Positions 31,566 to 41,616 of a stretch of 64,000 nucleotides of DNA are shown one piece after another. The notes below the pieces were generated by a model. That model saw nothing but the letters and a program-made list of their open reading frames with translations, did not search any database and was not told the DNA's origin. Source of the stretch: Pectobacterium sp. PL152 (GTDB lineage Bacteria; Pseudomonadota; Gammaproteobacteria; Enterobacterales; Enterobacteriaceae). How positions within the stretch are numbered: position 1 is the stretch's first letter; each line of letters opens with the position of its first letter. The position numbers and the translations under genes are program-made. The stretch covers positions 4,712,001 through 4,776,000 of the forward strand of contig CP091064.1 in the NCBI GenBank assembly GCA_021907015.1, given 5' to 3'.

Positions 31566-32351
31566 CTAGACGGGCTGTCGCTTAAGCAGGCTGACAATAA
31601 ACAGCAACGAGGCGCACAGCACCACTGACGGCCCAGCTGGCGTGTTGTATCCGGCTGAGAAGGCCAGGCCGCCCGTCACGGCAATCATGCCAACAATAAT
31701 CGCGATACTCGCCATTTGTTCCGGCGTCCGCGCGAAGCGTCTGGCGCTGGCGGCGGGGATAATCAGCAGTGAGGTAATGATCAGCGCACCAACAAATTTC
31801 ATGGCAATACCGATCGTTAATGCGGTGGTCAGCATCAGGAGCAGCTTGGTACGCTGTAACTTCACGCCGTCGACGTGCGCCAGCTCCGGGCTAATCGTCA
31901 TCGAAAGCAGCGCGCGCCATTGCCAGCGCATAATGGCGACAACGATAATCACGCCGGCACCGATGATCCACAGATCTTCTACCGTGACGGAGAGTAAATC
32001 GCCAAACAGGTAAGCCATCAAATCCACGCGCACGTTATTCATCAGGCTAACCACAACCAATCCAAGTGACAGGGCGCTGTGTGCCATGATGCCGAGTAAC
32101 GTATCGACGGCCAGATAGGGACGTCGCTCCAGCCAGACCAGCCCCAGAGCCAGAATAAGCGTCACGGCGATGACGGCAGCAAATAGGTTGATGTTCAGCA
32201 GCAGGCCGAAGGCGACGCCGAGTAAGGAAGCGTGTGCCAGCGTATCGCCGAAGTAAGACATCCGCCGCCAGACGACGAAAGAACCGAGCGGACCTGCCGC
32301 AATAGCTAACAATATCCCCGCCAGCCAACCGGGAAACAGCAGTTCGATCAT
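31566..32351 (-). CDS. znuB: ZnuB, zinc ABC transporter permease
   Basis: Membrane subunit of the high-affinity Zn2+ importer. It is intact, 261 residues as in E. coli, with about eight hydrophobic helices. Family text: [20 protein letters not shown] near the start, [20 protein letters not shown] near residue 33 and [19 protein letters not shown] near 180. Its ATG overlaps the znuC stop (ATGA) once znuC is corrected, so translation is coupled. In E. coli znuB is adjacent to ruvB; here a 4.9-kb PTS locus separates them. Confidence 0.96.
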   Translation of the reverse strand: MIELLFPGWLAGILLAIAAGPLGSFVVWRRMSYFGDTLAHASLLGVAFGLLLNINLFAAVIAVTLILALGLVWLERRPYLAVDTLLGIMAHSALSLGLVVVSLMNNVRVDLMAYLFGDLLSVTVEDLWIIGAGVIIVVAIMRWQWRALLSMTISPELAHVDGVKLQRTKLLLMLTTALTIGIAMKFVGALIITSLLIIPAASARRFARTPEQMASIAIIVGMIAVTGGLAFSAGYNTPAGPSVVLCASLLFIVSLLKRQPV

Positions 32352-33105
32352 GCGTCGTTTCCACCTTGTCTTTCAGAATAATGCGTCCTTGTAGATCGTG
32401 ACGATGATTGTGATGGTGGCGATAAATCGCCAATTGCTCCGCGCCGCGGTGGCCGAACATCGCTAAAAATTCGGGATGAAGGGAAACGACTTCGGGCGTA
32501 CCGGAGCAGCAAACATGTTGATTAAGGCACAGGACTTCATCAGTTTTCGCCATCACCAAATGCAGATCGTGCGAGACCATTAACACGCCACAGTGGAATT
32601 CCTGCCGCAGTTGGTTAATGAGATCGTACAGAGCAAGTTGCCCATTGACGTCGACACCCTGCGTTGGTTCATCCAGAACCAAGAGCTGAGGCTGGTTGAG
32701 CAGCGCGCGTGCTAACAGTACGCGCTGGGTTTCGCCGCCGGAGAGTTTCTGCATCGGTTGTTCCAGCAGGTGTGCCGCCTGAACGCGCTTAAGCGCAGGT
32801 AAAATATCCTGCTTTTTCACACCGGGACGCAACTGCATAAAGCGGCTGACGGTCAACGGCAGCGTGGTGTCCAAATGCAACTTCTGTGGAACGTAGCCGA
32901 TACGCAGCGCAGGATCGCGGACCAGCGAGCCGGAAGTAGGGGAAAGTAGCCCCAGCACTACGCGCACCAGCGTTGATTTCCCTGCGCCATTCGGCCCCAG
33001 CAGCGTCAGAATTCGACCTGCCTGCAAGGTAAGAGAAACATCTGACAAGACCTTTCGGCTGCCAAATGTAACTGAAATATTATTGAGTGATACCAATGTG
33101 GACAT
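32348..33105 (-). CDS. znuC: ZnuC, zinc ABC transporter ATPase, frame break at the C-terminus
   Basis: Cytoplasmic ATPase energising zinc import. It starts [20 protein letters not shown] at 33105. Walker A is [15 protein letters not shown] near residue 37, the ABC signature [17 protein letters not shown] near 135, Walker [17 protein letters not shown], and the zinc-linked histidine tail [17 protein letters not shown] missing G near 32363 makes the frame run on into znuB; restored, it ends GGNDA with the stop overlapping the znuB ATG. It is divergent from znuA across a Zur box. Confidence 0.95.
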
Positions 33106-33127
33106 ATAATTCGGTTTGCACAACCCA

Positions 33128-33150
33128 TGTAACGTTATATTATAACAAGC
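33128..33150. promoter_or_regulatory. Zur box between znuC and znuA
   Basis: The perfect palindrome GTTATATTATAAC at 33134-33146 matches the core of the enterobacterial Zur consensus (TGTTATA-N-TATAACA). It lies in the 76-bp divergent region and should repress znuA and znuCB together when zinc is sufficient. Confidence 0.85.
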
Positions 33151-33181
33151 AATACGATAAAAATCGATGGGATCGACTTTC

Positions 33182-34201
33182 ATGCCGCTATGTATTCAAC
33201 AAAAAAAATGTATTCAGCAGAAAAAATGGTTAAAAAGTGTGTTCGTTGCCAGCGCGCTACTCGCGAGCGGGATGTCAATCAGCGCGGCATCTGCTGCGGT
33301 CATTACTTCAATTCGTCCGCTAGGATTCATTGCGTCGGCGATTGCCGATGGCGTAACGCCAACGGAGGTTTTGTTACCGGATGGCGCATCACCCCACGAT
33401 TATGCCTTGCGCCCGTCTGATGTCCAGCGTTTACAGTCCGCCGATCTGGTGATTTGGGTTGGGCCGGAAATGGAAGCTTTCCTCGGGAAGCCGTTAGCAA
33501 AAATTTCACCCGCGAAGCAGATTGCGCTTTCCGCACTGCCAGCCATTAAATCTGAGCTGGAAAAAGACGCTGGGCACGATCATGAGAGTGGACATGAACC
33601 CGCGCAGGATGACCATGAAAAAGACCACGATCATAGCCATGCCGCCCATGATGACGGCGAGGATGGCCACCATCATGGCGAGTACAATATGCACATTTGG
33701 CTATCGCCGGAGATGACAAAACAGGCGGCAATTGCCATTCATGCAAAATTATTGGAACTTATGCCTCAGAATAAGGACAAACTAGACGCGAATCTGCTTT
33801 ATTTCACGGATAAAATCGCGCAAGCAGATGAAAAAATTGTTAAGATGCTAGCGCCTGTGCAGGGTAAAGGCTATTTCGTGTTCCATGATGCCTATGGCTA
33901 TTTTGAGAAACACTATGGGTTAAGTCCCTTGGGTTACTTCACGGTGAACCCCGAAATCCAACCCGGTGCACAGCGTTTACATCAAATACGAACACAGTTG
34001 GTTGAGCATAAAGCCGTATGCGTTTTTGCTGAACCACAATTCAGGCCAGCCGTTATTAATGCTGTTGCCAAGGGAACCGACGTGCGCTCGGGTGTGCTCG
34101 ATCCATTGGGAAGCAATATTGCACTGGGTAGAGATAGCTATGCCGATTTCTTGTTGCAGCTATCGAACCAGTATGTGAGCTGTCTGGAGGAAAAATCATG
34201 A
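33182..34201 (+). CDS. znuA: ZnuA, periplasmic zinc-binding protein
   Basis: Solute-binding protein that delivers Zn2+ to ZnuBC. The signal peptide reads [20 protein letters not shown], and the mature part begins [20 protein letters not shown]. The zinc-site histidines lie in [23 protein letters not shown] and [15 protein letters not shown], and the charged His/Asp-rich loop (residues about 140-165, for example [20 protein letters not shown]) is typical. The start is uncertain: the open frame begins at 33182, but a tandem duplication (CIQQKK twice) covers the 5' end. If one A is missing near 33236, ATGs at 33208 or 33226 (MVKKSVFVAS) become the natural starts. Confidence 0.94.
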   Translation: MPLCIQQKKCIQQKKWLKSVFVASALLASGMSISAASAAVITSIRPLGFIASAIADGVTPTEVLLPDGASPHDYALRPSDVQRLQSADLVIWVGPEMEAFLGKPLAKISPAKQIALSALPAIKSELEKDAGHDHESGHEPAQDDHEKDHDHSHAAHDDGEDGHHHGEYNMHIWLSPEMTKQAAIAIHAKLLELMPQNKDKLDANLLYFTDKIAQADEKIVKMLAPVQGKGYFVFHDAYGYFEKHYGLSPLGYFTVNPEIQPGAQRLHQIRTQLVEHKAVCVFAEPQFRPAVINAVAKGTDVRSGVLDPLGSNIALGRDSYADFLLQLSNQYVSCLEEKS

Positions 34202-34213
34202 GGATACGAATAA

Positions 34214-35536
34214 GTGCAGCAGATAGTCCGAACTATCGCTCTGGCGTATAACAGCTTACCTCGGCCCCATCGCGTCATGCTGGGGTCGCTTACCGTTGTG
34301 ACATTGGCCGTTGCTGTTTGGCGGCCTTTTGTTTATCCCCACGTCGATGATGCCCCGGTCATCGTGAAAGATATCGACCTGGAAACCAGCCAACTGCGTA
34401 CGCTGACACCTGAAGCCAGTGAACCGATAGACCAACCCTCCCCGGATGACGACATTCCACAAGATGAGCTAGACGACAAGGTGGCTGATGAAGATGGCGT
34501 ACATGAGTACGTGGTGTCTACGGGCGATACCTTAAGCAGCATTTTGACGCAATATGGTATCGATATTGCGGATGTCACCCAGCTCGCCGATCAGAATAAA
34601 GATTTACGGAACCTGAAAATCGGTCAACAAATTTCATGGGTACTGGGAGAAAATGGCGATCTGCAAAGCTTGACTTGGCAGATGTCCCGCCGTGAAACAC
34701 GCATTTATGAACGCGTGGGTGCTGATTTCAAAGAACGCATTGAAACGCTGAAAGGCGAGTGGCGCAACAGCGTCATGAATGGCCGGGTGAGTGGTAGCTT
34801 TGTCAGCAGTGCAAAAAACGCCGGTTTGACCAGCACCGAAGTGCGTGAAGTCATCAAAGCACTACAGTGGCAGTTGGATTTCCGTAAATTACGCAAAGAC
34901 GATACCTTCTCCGTATTGATGTCCCGTGAAATGCTCGATGGTAAAAGCGAGCAGAGTGAACTGGTCGGCGTGCGTCTGAATACCGGTGGTAAAGATTATT
35001 ACGCCATTCGCGCGGAAGACGGCAAATTCTACGATCGTGAAGGTTCCGGTCTGACGCGTGGCTTTATGCGTTTTCCAACGATGAAACAATTCCGTATTTC
35101 CTCCAACTTCAATCCGCGTCGTTTGAACCCGGTGACAGGGCGCGTCGCACCGCATAAAGGTGTCGATTTTGCCATGCCGGTCGGTTCGCCAGTTTTGGCC
35201 GTTGGGGATGGTGAAGTGGTGATTGCGAAGCGAAGTGGTGCGGCGGGGAATTATGTCGTGATTCGCCACGGTCGTCAGTATACGACACGGTTTATGCATC
35301 TCAACCGTATATTGGTTAAACCTGGGCAGAAAGTGAAACGTGGCGATCGCATCGGGTTGTCCGGTAATACAGGCCGTTCCACTGGTCCTCACCTGCACTA
35401 TGAACTTTGGATCAACCAGCAAGCGGTGAATCCGCTAACGGCTCAGTTGCCACGTTCTGAAGGGTTGGCAGGTAAAGAGCGCCGTGATTATCTGGCGCAG
35501 GTTAAGGAAGTTGTGCCGCAGCTTAAGTTTGATTAG
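34214..35536 (+). CDS. mepM: MepM, murein DD-endopeptidase
   Basis: Membrane-anchored periplasmic hydrolase that cuts peptidoglycan cross-links to allow wall expansion. It is intact, 440 residues, the E. coli length. It starts with GTG at 34214 (RBS GAGGA), has an N-terminal membrane segment (VMLGSLTVVTLAVAVW), a LysM domain (YVVSTGDTLSSILTQYGIDI near residue 98) and a C-terminal M23 zinc peptidase domain with HKGVDFAMP near 313 and the metal motif TGPHLHYELW near 390. It lies 12 bp after znuA, so part of its transcription may be under Zur. Confidence 0.96.
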   Translation: MQQIVRTIALAYNSLPRPHRVMLGSLTVVTLAVAVWRPFVYPHVDDAPVIVKDIDLETSQLRTLTPEASEPIDQPSPDDDIPQDELDDKVADEDGVHEYVVSTGDTLSSILTQYGIDIADVTQLADQNKDLRNLKIGQQISWVLGENGDLQSLTWQMSRRETRIYERVGADFKERIETLKGEWRNSVMNGRVSGSFVSSAKNAGLTSTEVREVIKALQWQLDFRKLRKDDTFSVLMSREMLDGKSEQSELVGVRLNTGGKDYYAIRAEDGKFYDREGSGLTRGFMRFPTMKQFRISSNFNPRRLNPVTGRVAPHKGVDFAMPVGSPVLAVGDGEVVIAKRSGAAGNYVVIRHGRQYTTRFMHLNRILVKPGQKVKRGDRIGLSGNTGRSTGPHLHYELWINQQAVNPLTAQLPRSEGLAGKERRDYLAQVKEVVPQLKFD

Positions 35537-35723
35537 TTCTACTAACTGCATGTTATGCCGGTGGCTTGCTGCCGGCATTTTCATTTATAGAACACTTTAT
35601 AGAGTACGGTTCCTGATTTTTTATTGTCGAGCAGGTATGTTTTTGCGTAATTGTCGGCGGGTGTTGCCAAACGCGGGGTGGCAATTATGATTATGTTTAT
35701 TGATTGATCTGAAGAGTTTAGGC

Positions 35724-36693
35724 ATGGAAAAAAAAAAAAATCGAACGCTGAATTTATTCCCCAGTTTCAACGCGCCTTTTTCATCCGCGCTATTGGGGAG
35801 TTTGGTTAGGTGTTGGCGCAATGGCGCTCGCTGCCTATATTCCGGCACGATTAAGAAATCCGGTGCTGGGTGGGTTGGGGCGTTTTGTCGGGAAAATATC
35901 CAAAGGCGCCCGCCGCCGTGCCCGTATTAACCTGCTGTACTGTATGCCTGAGTTAACGGAAGCGCAGCGTGAAGCCATCATCGATGACATGTTTGCGACG
36001 GCCCCTCAGTCGATGATCATGATGGTGGAAGTGGGGATTCGTAACCCGAAGAAAATCGAGAAATATGTTCGCTGGCACGGTGAAGACATTCTGGACCGCA
36101 TTAAAGAACAAGAGAAGAACGTGATCTTTCTGGTTCCGCACGGTTGGGGCGTCGATATCCCTGCGATGCTGCTGACCTCGCGCGGGCAGCGTATGGCGGC
36201 GATGTTCCACAATCAGAAGAATGCGCTGGTAGATTATTGGTGGAATCGCTTACGCCGTCGCTTTGGTGGTCGTATTCATGCGCGTAACGACGGTATTAAG
36301 CCGTTTATCAGTTCTGTGCGTTCCGGGTGCTGGGGCTATTACCTACCCGATCAGGATCACGGCCCTGAACACAGCGAGTTCGTTGATTTCTTTGCGACCT
36401 ATAAGGCCACGCTGCCTGCTGTCGGACGACTGATGAAAGTATGCCGTGCGGATATCATTCCGCTGTTCCCGGTGTATAACGCTAAAGACGGCTGTCTGGA
36501 TGTATATATTCGCCCGCCGATGGATGATTTGGCAGAGGCGGATGACGTCTATATTGCGCGACGCATGAATGAAGAGGTGGAAATTCTGGTCAGGCCGAAT
36601 CCTGAGCAGTACACCTGGATTCTGAAACTGTTGAAAACCCGCAAACCGGGTGAGATTGAACCGTACTGTCGAGATGATTTATACCGCAACTAG
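35724..36693 (+). CDS. lpxM: LpxM, lipid A myristoyltransferase, two frame breaks near the start
   Basis: Inner-membrane acyltransferase adding the last secondary chain to lipid A. Start 35724 is followed at once by GAA and a run of 12 A. The reading is restored if that run has 13 A (giving KKKKSNAEFIPQFQRAF) and if one T is added near 35775 (FFHPRYWGVWLGVGAMAL), which then matches E. coli LpxM. From residue about 40 the frame is clean. The catalytic HX4D-type motif is FLVPHGWGVDIPAML, and DQDHGPEHSEFVDFFATYK is diagnostic. It follows mepM as in E. coli. It ends at a terminator shared with pykA. Confidence 0.93.
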
Positions 36694-36752
36694 TTGATAT
36701 TGAATTACTAAACGCGAGATGAACGGCGAATAGTGACTGACAGAAAGAGATA

Positions 36753-36784
36753 AAAAAGCCGGGCGAGAAATCGTCCGGCTTTTT
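36753..36784. terminator. Bidirectional terminator between lpxM and pykA
   Basis: AAAAAGCCGG / CCGGCTTTTT form an inverted repeat with A and T tracts on both sides, between two convergent genes. It should terminate transcription in both directions. Confidence 0.88.
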
Positions 36785-36829
36785 ACTGAAATGAACCGTC
36801 TGCCTGCCAGCGGACGGCTATGGCAAAGA

Positions 36830-38272
36830 TTATTCCACGCGCAGGATGCGGATCGTGTTGGTCGTGCCTACGGTACCCATGATGTCGCCTTGTGTGACGA
36901 TAACCAGATCCCCAGACATCAGGAATCCTTTATCGCGCAGGCGAATCACCGCATCGTTAGCGGCAGCCACACCGTCCGTGTAGCTATCGAAATGCACGGG
37001 AGTGACGCCGCGGTATAATGCTGTCAGGTTCAGCGTTTGCTCATGGCGAGACATGGCAAAAATCGGCAACCCGGAACTGATACGGGACATCATTAGCGCG
37101 GTGCGGCCTGATTCCGTCATGGCGATCAGTGCCGTAACCCCTTTCAGGTGGTTGGCGGCATACATCGCAGACATCGCGATGGATTCTTCCGTGTTATCAA
37201 ACTGCACGTCAAGGCGATGCTTGGAGACGTTGATGCTTGGGATTTTCTCCGCGCCTAAACAGACTTTCGCCATGGCGGCGACGGTTTCAGCCGGGTACTG
37301 ACCCGCAGCGGTTTCTGCCGACAGCATGACCGCATCGGTGCCGTCTAGCACGGCGTTGGCAACGTCCATCACCTCTGCGCGCGTTGGCATCGGGTTGGTG
37401 ATCATCGATTCCATCATCTGCGTGGCGGTAATGACTGCACGGTTCAACTGACGGGCGCGACGGATCAATTTCTTCTGAATGCCCACCAGCTCTGGGTCGC
37501 CGATTTCAACGCCCAGATCGCCCCTTGCTACCATCACCACGTCGGAAGCCAGAATGATGTCATCCATCGCGGCATCTGAACAAACGGCTTCAGCACGTTC
37601 AACTTTTGATACGATCTTGGCATGACAGCCGGCGTCGCGCGCGAGGCGGCGTGCGTAGTTGAGGTCTTCACCCGTACGAGGGAAAGAGACGGCCAGATAG
37701 TCGACGCCAATTTTTGCGGCAGTGATAATGTCGGCTTTATCTTTTTCCGTCAGGGCTTCGGCAGACAGACCGCCGCCAAGTTTGTTGATGCCTTTGTTGT
37801 TGGACAGCGGGCCGCCAACGGTGACTTCGGTATAAACTTTCAGGCCTTCAACCTGAAGCACTTTCAGCTGTACACGACCATCATCCAGAAGCAGGATGTC
37901 GCCAGGTACTACGTCGCTCGGCAAGCCTTTGTAATCGATCCCAACTTTTTCTTTATCGCCTTCGCCTTTCGCTAAGTTGGCATCCAGCAAGAATTTGTCG
38001 CCGACATTCAGGAAAATTTTACCTTCTTTGAAGGTAGAAACACGAATTTTTGGACCCTGTAGATCGCCAAGAATGGCAACGTGGCGGCCCAATTTGGCCG
38101 CAATTTCACGAACTTTGTTGGCACGTAATAGATGATCTTCTGGTGTGCCGTGAGAAAAATTCATGCGTACTACGTTAGCGCCCGCATTGATAATCTTTTC
38201 GAGATTATTATCACGGTCGGTAGCGGGCCCCAGGGTGGTGACAATCTTGGTTCTTCTGAGCCGTCTGGACAT
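36830..38272 (-). CDS. pykA: Pyruvate kinase II (PykA)
   Basis: Last step of glycolysis: phosphoenolpyruvate plus ADP to pyruvate plus ATP; the PykA isozyme is AMP-activated in E. coli. It is intact, 480 residues as in E. coli. It begins [20 protein letters not shown], has [15 protein letters not shown] near residue 33, the metal/substrate motif [14 protein letters not shown] and the signature-like [20 protein letters not shown], and closes with the regulatory domain. It is convergent with lpxM. The upstream 430 bp contain a mosaic repeat but no recognisable HexR box. Confidence 0.97.
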   Translation of the reverse strand: MSRRLRRTKIVTTLGPATDRDNNLEKIINAGANVVRMNFSHGTPEDHLLRANKVREIAAKLGRHVAILGDLQGPKIRVSTFKEGKIFLNVGDKFLLDANLAKGEGDKEKVGIDYKGLPSDVVPGDILLLDDGRVQLKVLQVEGLKVYTEVTVGGPLSNNKGINKLGGGLSAEALTEKDKADIITAAKIGVDYLAVSFPRTGEDLNYARRLARDAGCHAKIVSKVERAEAVCSDAAMDDIILASDVVMVARGDLGVEIGDPELVGIQKKLIRRARQLNRAVITATQMMESMITNPMPTRAEVMDVANAVLDGTDAVMLSAETAAGQYPAETVAAMAKVCLGAEKIPSINVSKHRLDVQFDNTEESIAMSAMYAANHLKGVTALIAMTESGRTALMMSRISSGLPIFAMSRHEQTLNLTALYRGVTPVHFDSYTDGVAAANDAVIRLRDKGFLMSGDLVIVTQGDIMGTVGTTNTIRILRVE

Positions 38273-38490
38273 GTATAACTCCGTTCACTTGTGAAGCTGT
38301 AGTGTTGCGATTAAGCGTCGAATAACGGTGCAAAATGTCACTTTACAACAAAACTATTTCACCTGCGTTATCCGAACATCGTGTTGAGTCTGATTATCAT
38401 ACTGTACAGGTAATCCCCGTCATCTTTCCATGCCCGTACTCTCTGACCATATCAAGATGAAGCAGGTAGATGATACCGCTCATTTTTATT

Positions 38491-38665
38491 ACCCGTCATA
38501 CTTCAAGTTGCATGTGCGTTGGCTGTGCAAATTCGTTTCCGACGAATTTGTCCTTCCCTTGCCGCCTTACGATGCTCATAAATGAGCATCACCCTAGAGG
38601 GCTAACGCTTCGCGTTATTCAAAACGAACTCGTTTTGTCCTGAAACTCGAATTATTTAGGGTATA
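38491..38665 (-). repeat. Mosaic palindromic intergenic repeat, copy 2 (175 bp)
   Basis: Read on the minus strand it begins TATACCCTAAATAATTCGAG and ends TTGAAGTATGACGGGTA, as copy 1 at 14955 does. The first 55 and last 35 bases are nearly identical to copy 1, and the ACAAATTCGTCGG module is shared, but the inner part is rearranged and includes a different stem, GATGCTCAT / ATGAGCATC. It lies between hexR and pykA. Confidence 0.8.
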
Positions 38666-38704
38666 AGATATAACTAAAACAAAGCACAACGTAAAACTTA
38701 GCGA

Positions 38705-39574
38705 TCACCTAAAGGGATTAATCAATCGCTCGTCTTTATCAAAGCGAGATTCACGCAGGGCCTCTTTGACCCGCTTCAGATTATCACGAAACTTTTCCCC
38801 ACGGCGCAGTGTGAAGCCTGTTGCCAGAACGTCGATCAGCGTCAACTGGGCGATGCGGGACACCATCGGCATATAGACATCGGTATCTTCAGGCACATCA
38901 AGCCGCAATGCCAGTGAGGCTTCCCGTGCCAGCGGCGTACCGTCTGAGGTGATCGCGATAACGGTCGCGTCGTTCTCGCGCGCCAGCTGCGCCATTTCAA
39001 CCAGACTTTTGGTTCTGCCCGTGTGGGAGATCAAGACCACGACGTCGCCGTCGCTGGAATTCATGCAGCTCATGCGCTGCATAACGATGTCATCGAAATA
39101 AACGACGGGGATATTAAAGCGGAAAAATTTGTTCATCGCATCGTGTGCGACAGCAGCGGAAGCGCCGAGGCCGAAGAAAGAGATTTTCTTTGCCTGCGTC
39201 AGCAAATCCACTGCGCGGTTGACGGCGGTGACATCCAGGCTGGATTTCACCTGTTCCAGGCCAGCCATTGCGGATTCAAAGATTTTACTGGTGTAAGCGT
39301 CAACGCTGTCATCTTCTTCAACGTTACGGTTCACATAGGGTGTACCGTTTGCCAGACTTTGTGCCAGATGTAGTTTAAAATCGGGAAATCCTTTCGTTTC
39401 AAGGCGACGACAGAAACGATTGACCGTTGGCTCGCTGACGTCGGCCATTTTGGCTAAGGTCGCGATGCTGGAGTGAATGGCTGTCTGCGGAGTGCTCAGG
39501 ATCACTTCAGCAACTTTTCTTTCCGATTTGCTCAAGAGTTCTAGGTGACTCTGGATTTTTTCCAGCATATTCAT
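38705..39574 (-). CDS. hexR: HexR, RpiR-family regulator of central carbon genes
   Basis: Represses zwf and other glycolytic or Entner-Doudoroff genes and is released by KDPG. It is intact, 289 residues as in E. coli. The N-terminal RpiR helix-turn-helix reads HSSIATLAKMADVSEPTVNR near residue 34; the SIS sugar-phosphate domain has ISFFGLGASAAVAHDAMNKF near 131 and VLISHTGRTKSLVEMAQLA near 180. It is divergent from zwf, whose promoter holds a HexR box. The 393-bp shared region also holds a tandem 15-bp repeat close to the hexR start. Confidence 0.96.
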   Translation of the reverse strand: MNMLEKIQSHLELLSKSERKVAEVILSTPQTAIHSSIATLAKMADVSEPTVNRFCRRLETKGFPDFKLHLAQSLANGTPYVNRNVEEDDSVDAYTSKIFESAMAGLEQVKSSLDVTAVNRAVDLLTQAKKISFFGLGASAAVAHDAMNKFFRFNIPVVYFDDIVMQRMSCMNSSDGDVVVLISHTGRTKSLVEMAQLARENDATVIAITSDGTPLAREASLALRLDVPEDTDVYMPMVSRIAQLTLIDVLATGFTLRRGEKFRDNLKRVKEALRESRFDKDERLINPFR

Positions 39575-39631
39575 ACGACAAGGGCCATGTAAGTTTTTTC
39601 CAATTTTAACTAAAGGTACAACTGGCGGTAT

Positions 39632-39661
39632 TACGTGAAAAAATGCTACGTGAAAAAATGC
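39632..39661. repeat. Two perfect tandem 15-bp repeats upstream of hexR
   Basis: TACGTGAAAAAATGC occurs twice head to tail, 58-87 bp upstream of the hexR ATG, and a weaker copy (GTCGTGAAAATATAC) follows. The position would allow regulator binding at the hexR promoter, but I know of no matching factor. Confidence 0.75.
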
Positions 39662-39933
39662 AAGTCGTGAAAATATACTACGACCCTGTAGTGGTTGGCA
39701 GAGGGCAATACGCTAAGTTGGGTCCTTTTTTTGCCAGAACATGACATGTGTCTAACTTTCAGAAAAGTAATCGACTGTCAGAAACGACGAAAAATTTCGC
39801 TTTAGGGCGAATGCATAAGTGATTTCAGCCGCTGCACAGACCGATTTATGTGTGGTTTTCGGCCAATAGCGACCATTGTTTGGCATTTTTATGATGGGTT
39901 TACTGGCTGTAGTCAAAAAGAGTACATTATCGC

Positions 39934-39948
39934 TGTAATAAAATTACA
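39934..39948. promoter_or_regulatory. HexR box in the zwf promoter
   Basis: TGTAATAAAATTACA differs by one base from the known HexR consensus TGTAATTAAATTACA and lies 25 bp before the zwf ATG. With hexR divergent and adjacent, repression of zwf by HexR is a strong inference. Confidence 0.9.
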
Positions 39949-39972
39949 GCATCCTGCAACGAGGAGATGAAC

Positions 39973-41447
39973 ATGGCGGTAACTTCAACAGCCCAAGCGT
40001 GCGATCTGGTTATTTTCGGTGCCAAGGGCGATCTGGCGCGCCGTAAATTGCTGCCTTCCCTGTACCAGTTGGAAAAAGCAGGCCACATCCATGCGGACAC
40101 CAAAATTATCGGGGTGGGCCGCGCCGATTGGGATAAAGCGGAGTATACCCGCGTCGTGCGCGAAGCGCTTGACACCTTTATGAAAGAAGCCATCGACGAC
40201 AAGTTGTGGGAAACGCTAAGCAGTCGGCTGGATTTCTGCAATCTTGATGTGGAAGACACGAAAGCGTTTAACAAGCTGGGCAAGATGCTTGACCAGAAAA
40301 ACCGCACCACCATTAACTATTTTGCGATGCCGCCGAGCACATTCGGGGCGATCTGCAAAGGGCTGGGAACCGCCGGGCTGAATAAAGAGCCGGCGCGCGT
40401 GGTGATGGAAAAACCGCTGGGTACCGATCTGGCGTCTTCTCGCGTCATTAACGATCAGGTCGCGGAATACTTCAACGAGTGTCAGGTTTACCGCATCGAC
40501 CACTATCTGGGTAAAGAAACGGTTCTGAACCTGCTGGCGCTGCGTTTTGCCAACTCGCTGTTCTCCTCAAACTGGGACAACCGGACGATCGACCATGTAC
40601 AGATCACGGTAGCCGAAGAAGTCGGCATCGAAGGGCGCTGGGGCTATTTTGATAAAGCCGGCCAGATGCGCGACATGATCCAGAACCACCTGTTGCAGAT
40701 TCTGACGATGATTGCGATGTCGCCGCCGTCTGATTTGACGACCGACCGCATCCGTGATGAAAAAGTGAAAGTGCTGCGTTCACTGCGTCGTATCGACCGT
40801 TCCAACGTGCATGAAACGACCGTACGCGGCCAATATACCTCTGGTTTTGTTCAGGGGCATAAAGTACCTGGCTATCTGGAAGAAGAAGGCGCGAACAAAA
40901 GCAGCAGCACGGAAACCTTTGTGTCGATTCGTGTTGATATCGACGACTGGCGCTGGTCTGGCGTGCCGTTCTATCTGCGTACCGGTAAACGTCTGCCGAC
41001 CAAATGTTCAGAAGTGGTGGTGTACTTTAAGAACCCTGCGCTGAACCTGTTCCACGATTCTTATCAGCAGTTGCCGCAGAACAAGCTGATCATTCGCTTA
41101 CAGCCGGATGAAGGCGTGGAAATCCAGATTCTGAATAAAATTCCGGGATTAGAGCACAAACACCGCCTGCAAACGGTGAAGCTGGACCTGAGCTTCTCGG
41201 AAACCTTTAATCAGCAGCATTTGGCCGATGCTTACGAACGTCTGCTGCTGGAAACCATGCGCGGCATTCAGGCACTGTTCGTTCGCCGTGATGAGGTTGA
41301 AGAGGCCTGAAATGGGTGGATTCCATCATGGATGCGTGGGCGATGGACAATGATGCACCGAAACCGTATCAGGCGGGAAGCTGGGGGCCAGTGGCATCCG
41401 TGGCGATGATTACCCGCGATGGCCGCTCCTGGAATGAGTTTGAGTAA
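39973..41447 (+). CDS. zwf: Glucose-6-phosphate dehydrogenase, one frame break
   Basis: First enzyme of the pentose-phosphate pathway, making 6-phosphogluconolactone and NADPH. I choose ATG 39973 ([20 protein letters not shown]) over 39967 because GAGGAG then has ideal spacing and the E. coli start is matched. The dinucleotide motif [18 protein letters not shown] is near residue 15 and the active-site segment [20 protein letters not shown] near 175. A missing G near 41311 cuts the C-terminus; restored it reads [17 protein letters not shown] and ends GRSWNEFE at 41447. The length, about 491, is as in E. coli. Confidence 0.96.
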
Positions 41448-41470
41448 TTCTTTGATAATACGTCAGTAAT

Positions 41471-41506
41471 TGGGATGCCGAGAACGTTCGGCATCCCACA
41501 GTTTTT
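41471..41506 (+). terminator. Rho-independent terminator of zwf
   Basis: TGGGATGCCGA / TCGGCATCCCA stem with a short loop followed by GTTTTT, 24 bp after the zwf stop. It separates zwf from eda, so eda needs its own promoter. Confidence 0.85.
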
Positions 41507-41616
41507 AATGTATGGCTAACGGTGCGGTCGGACATCTGCGGCGACGCAGATCCCTGTGGCAGGGGCGCGCTATATAATTAATGATGCCCTTCGGGCATGA
41601 CTGGAGATAACTTTTG

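Noticed and set aside
38273..38490. HexR box before pykA
   Set aside because: No sequence close to TGTAATTAAATTACA is present.
41448..41616. KdgR box before eda
   Set aside because: I looked for the AATGAAA/TTTCATT pattern expected for pectin genes and found no adequate match.
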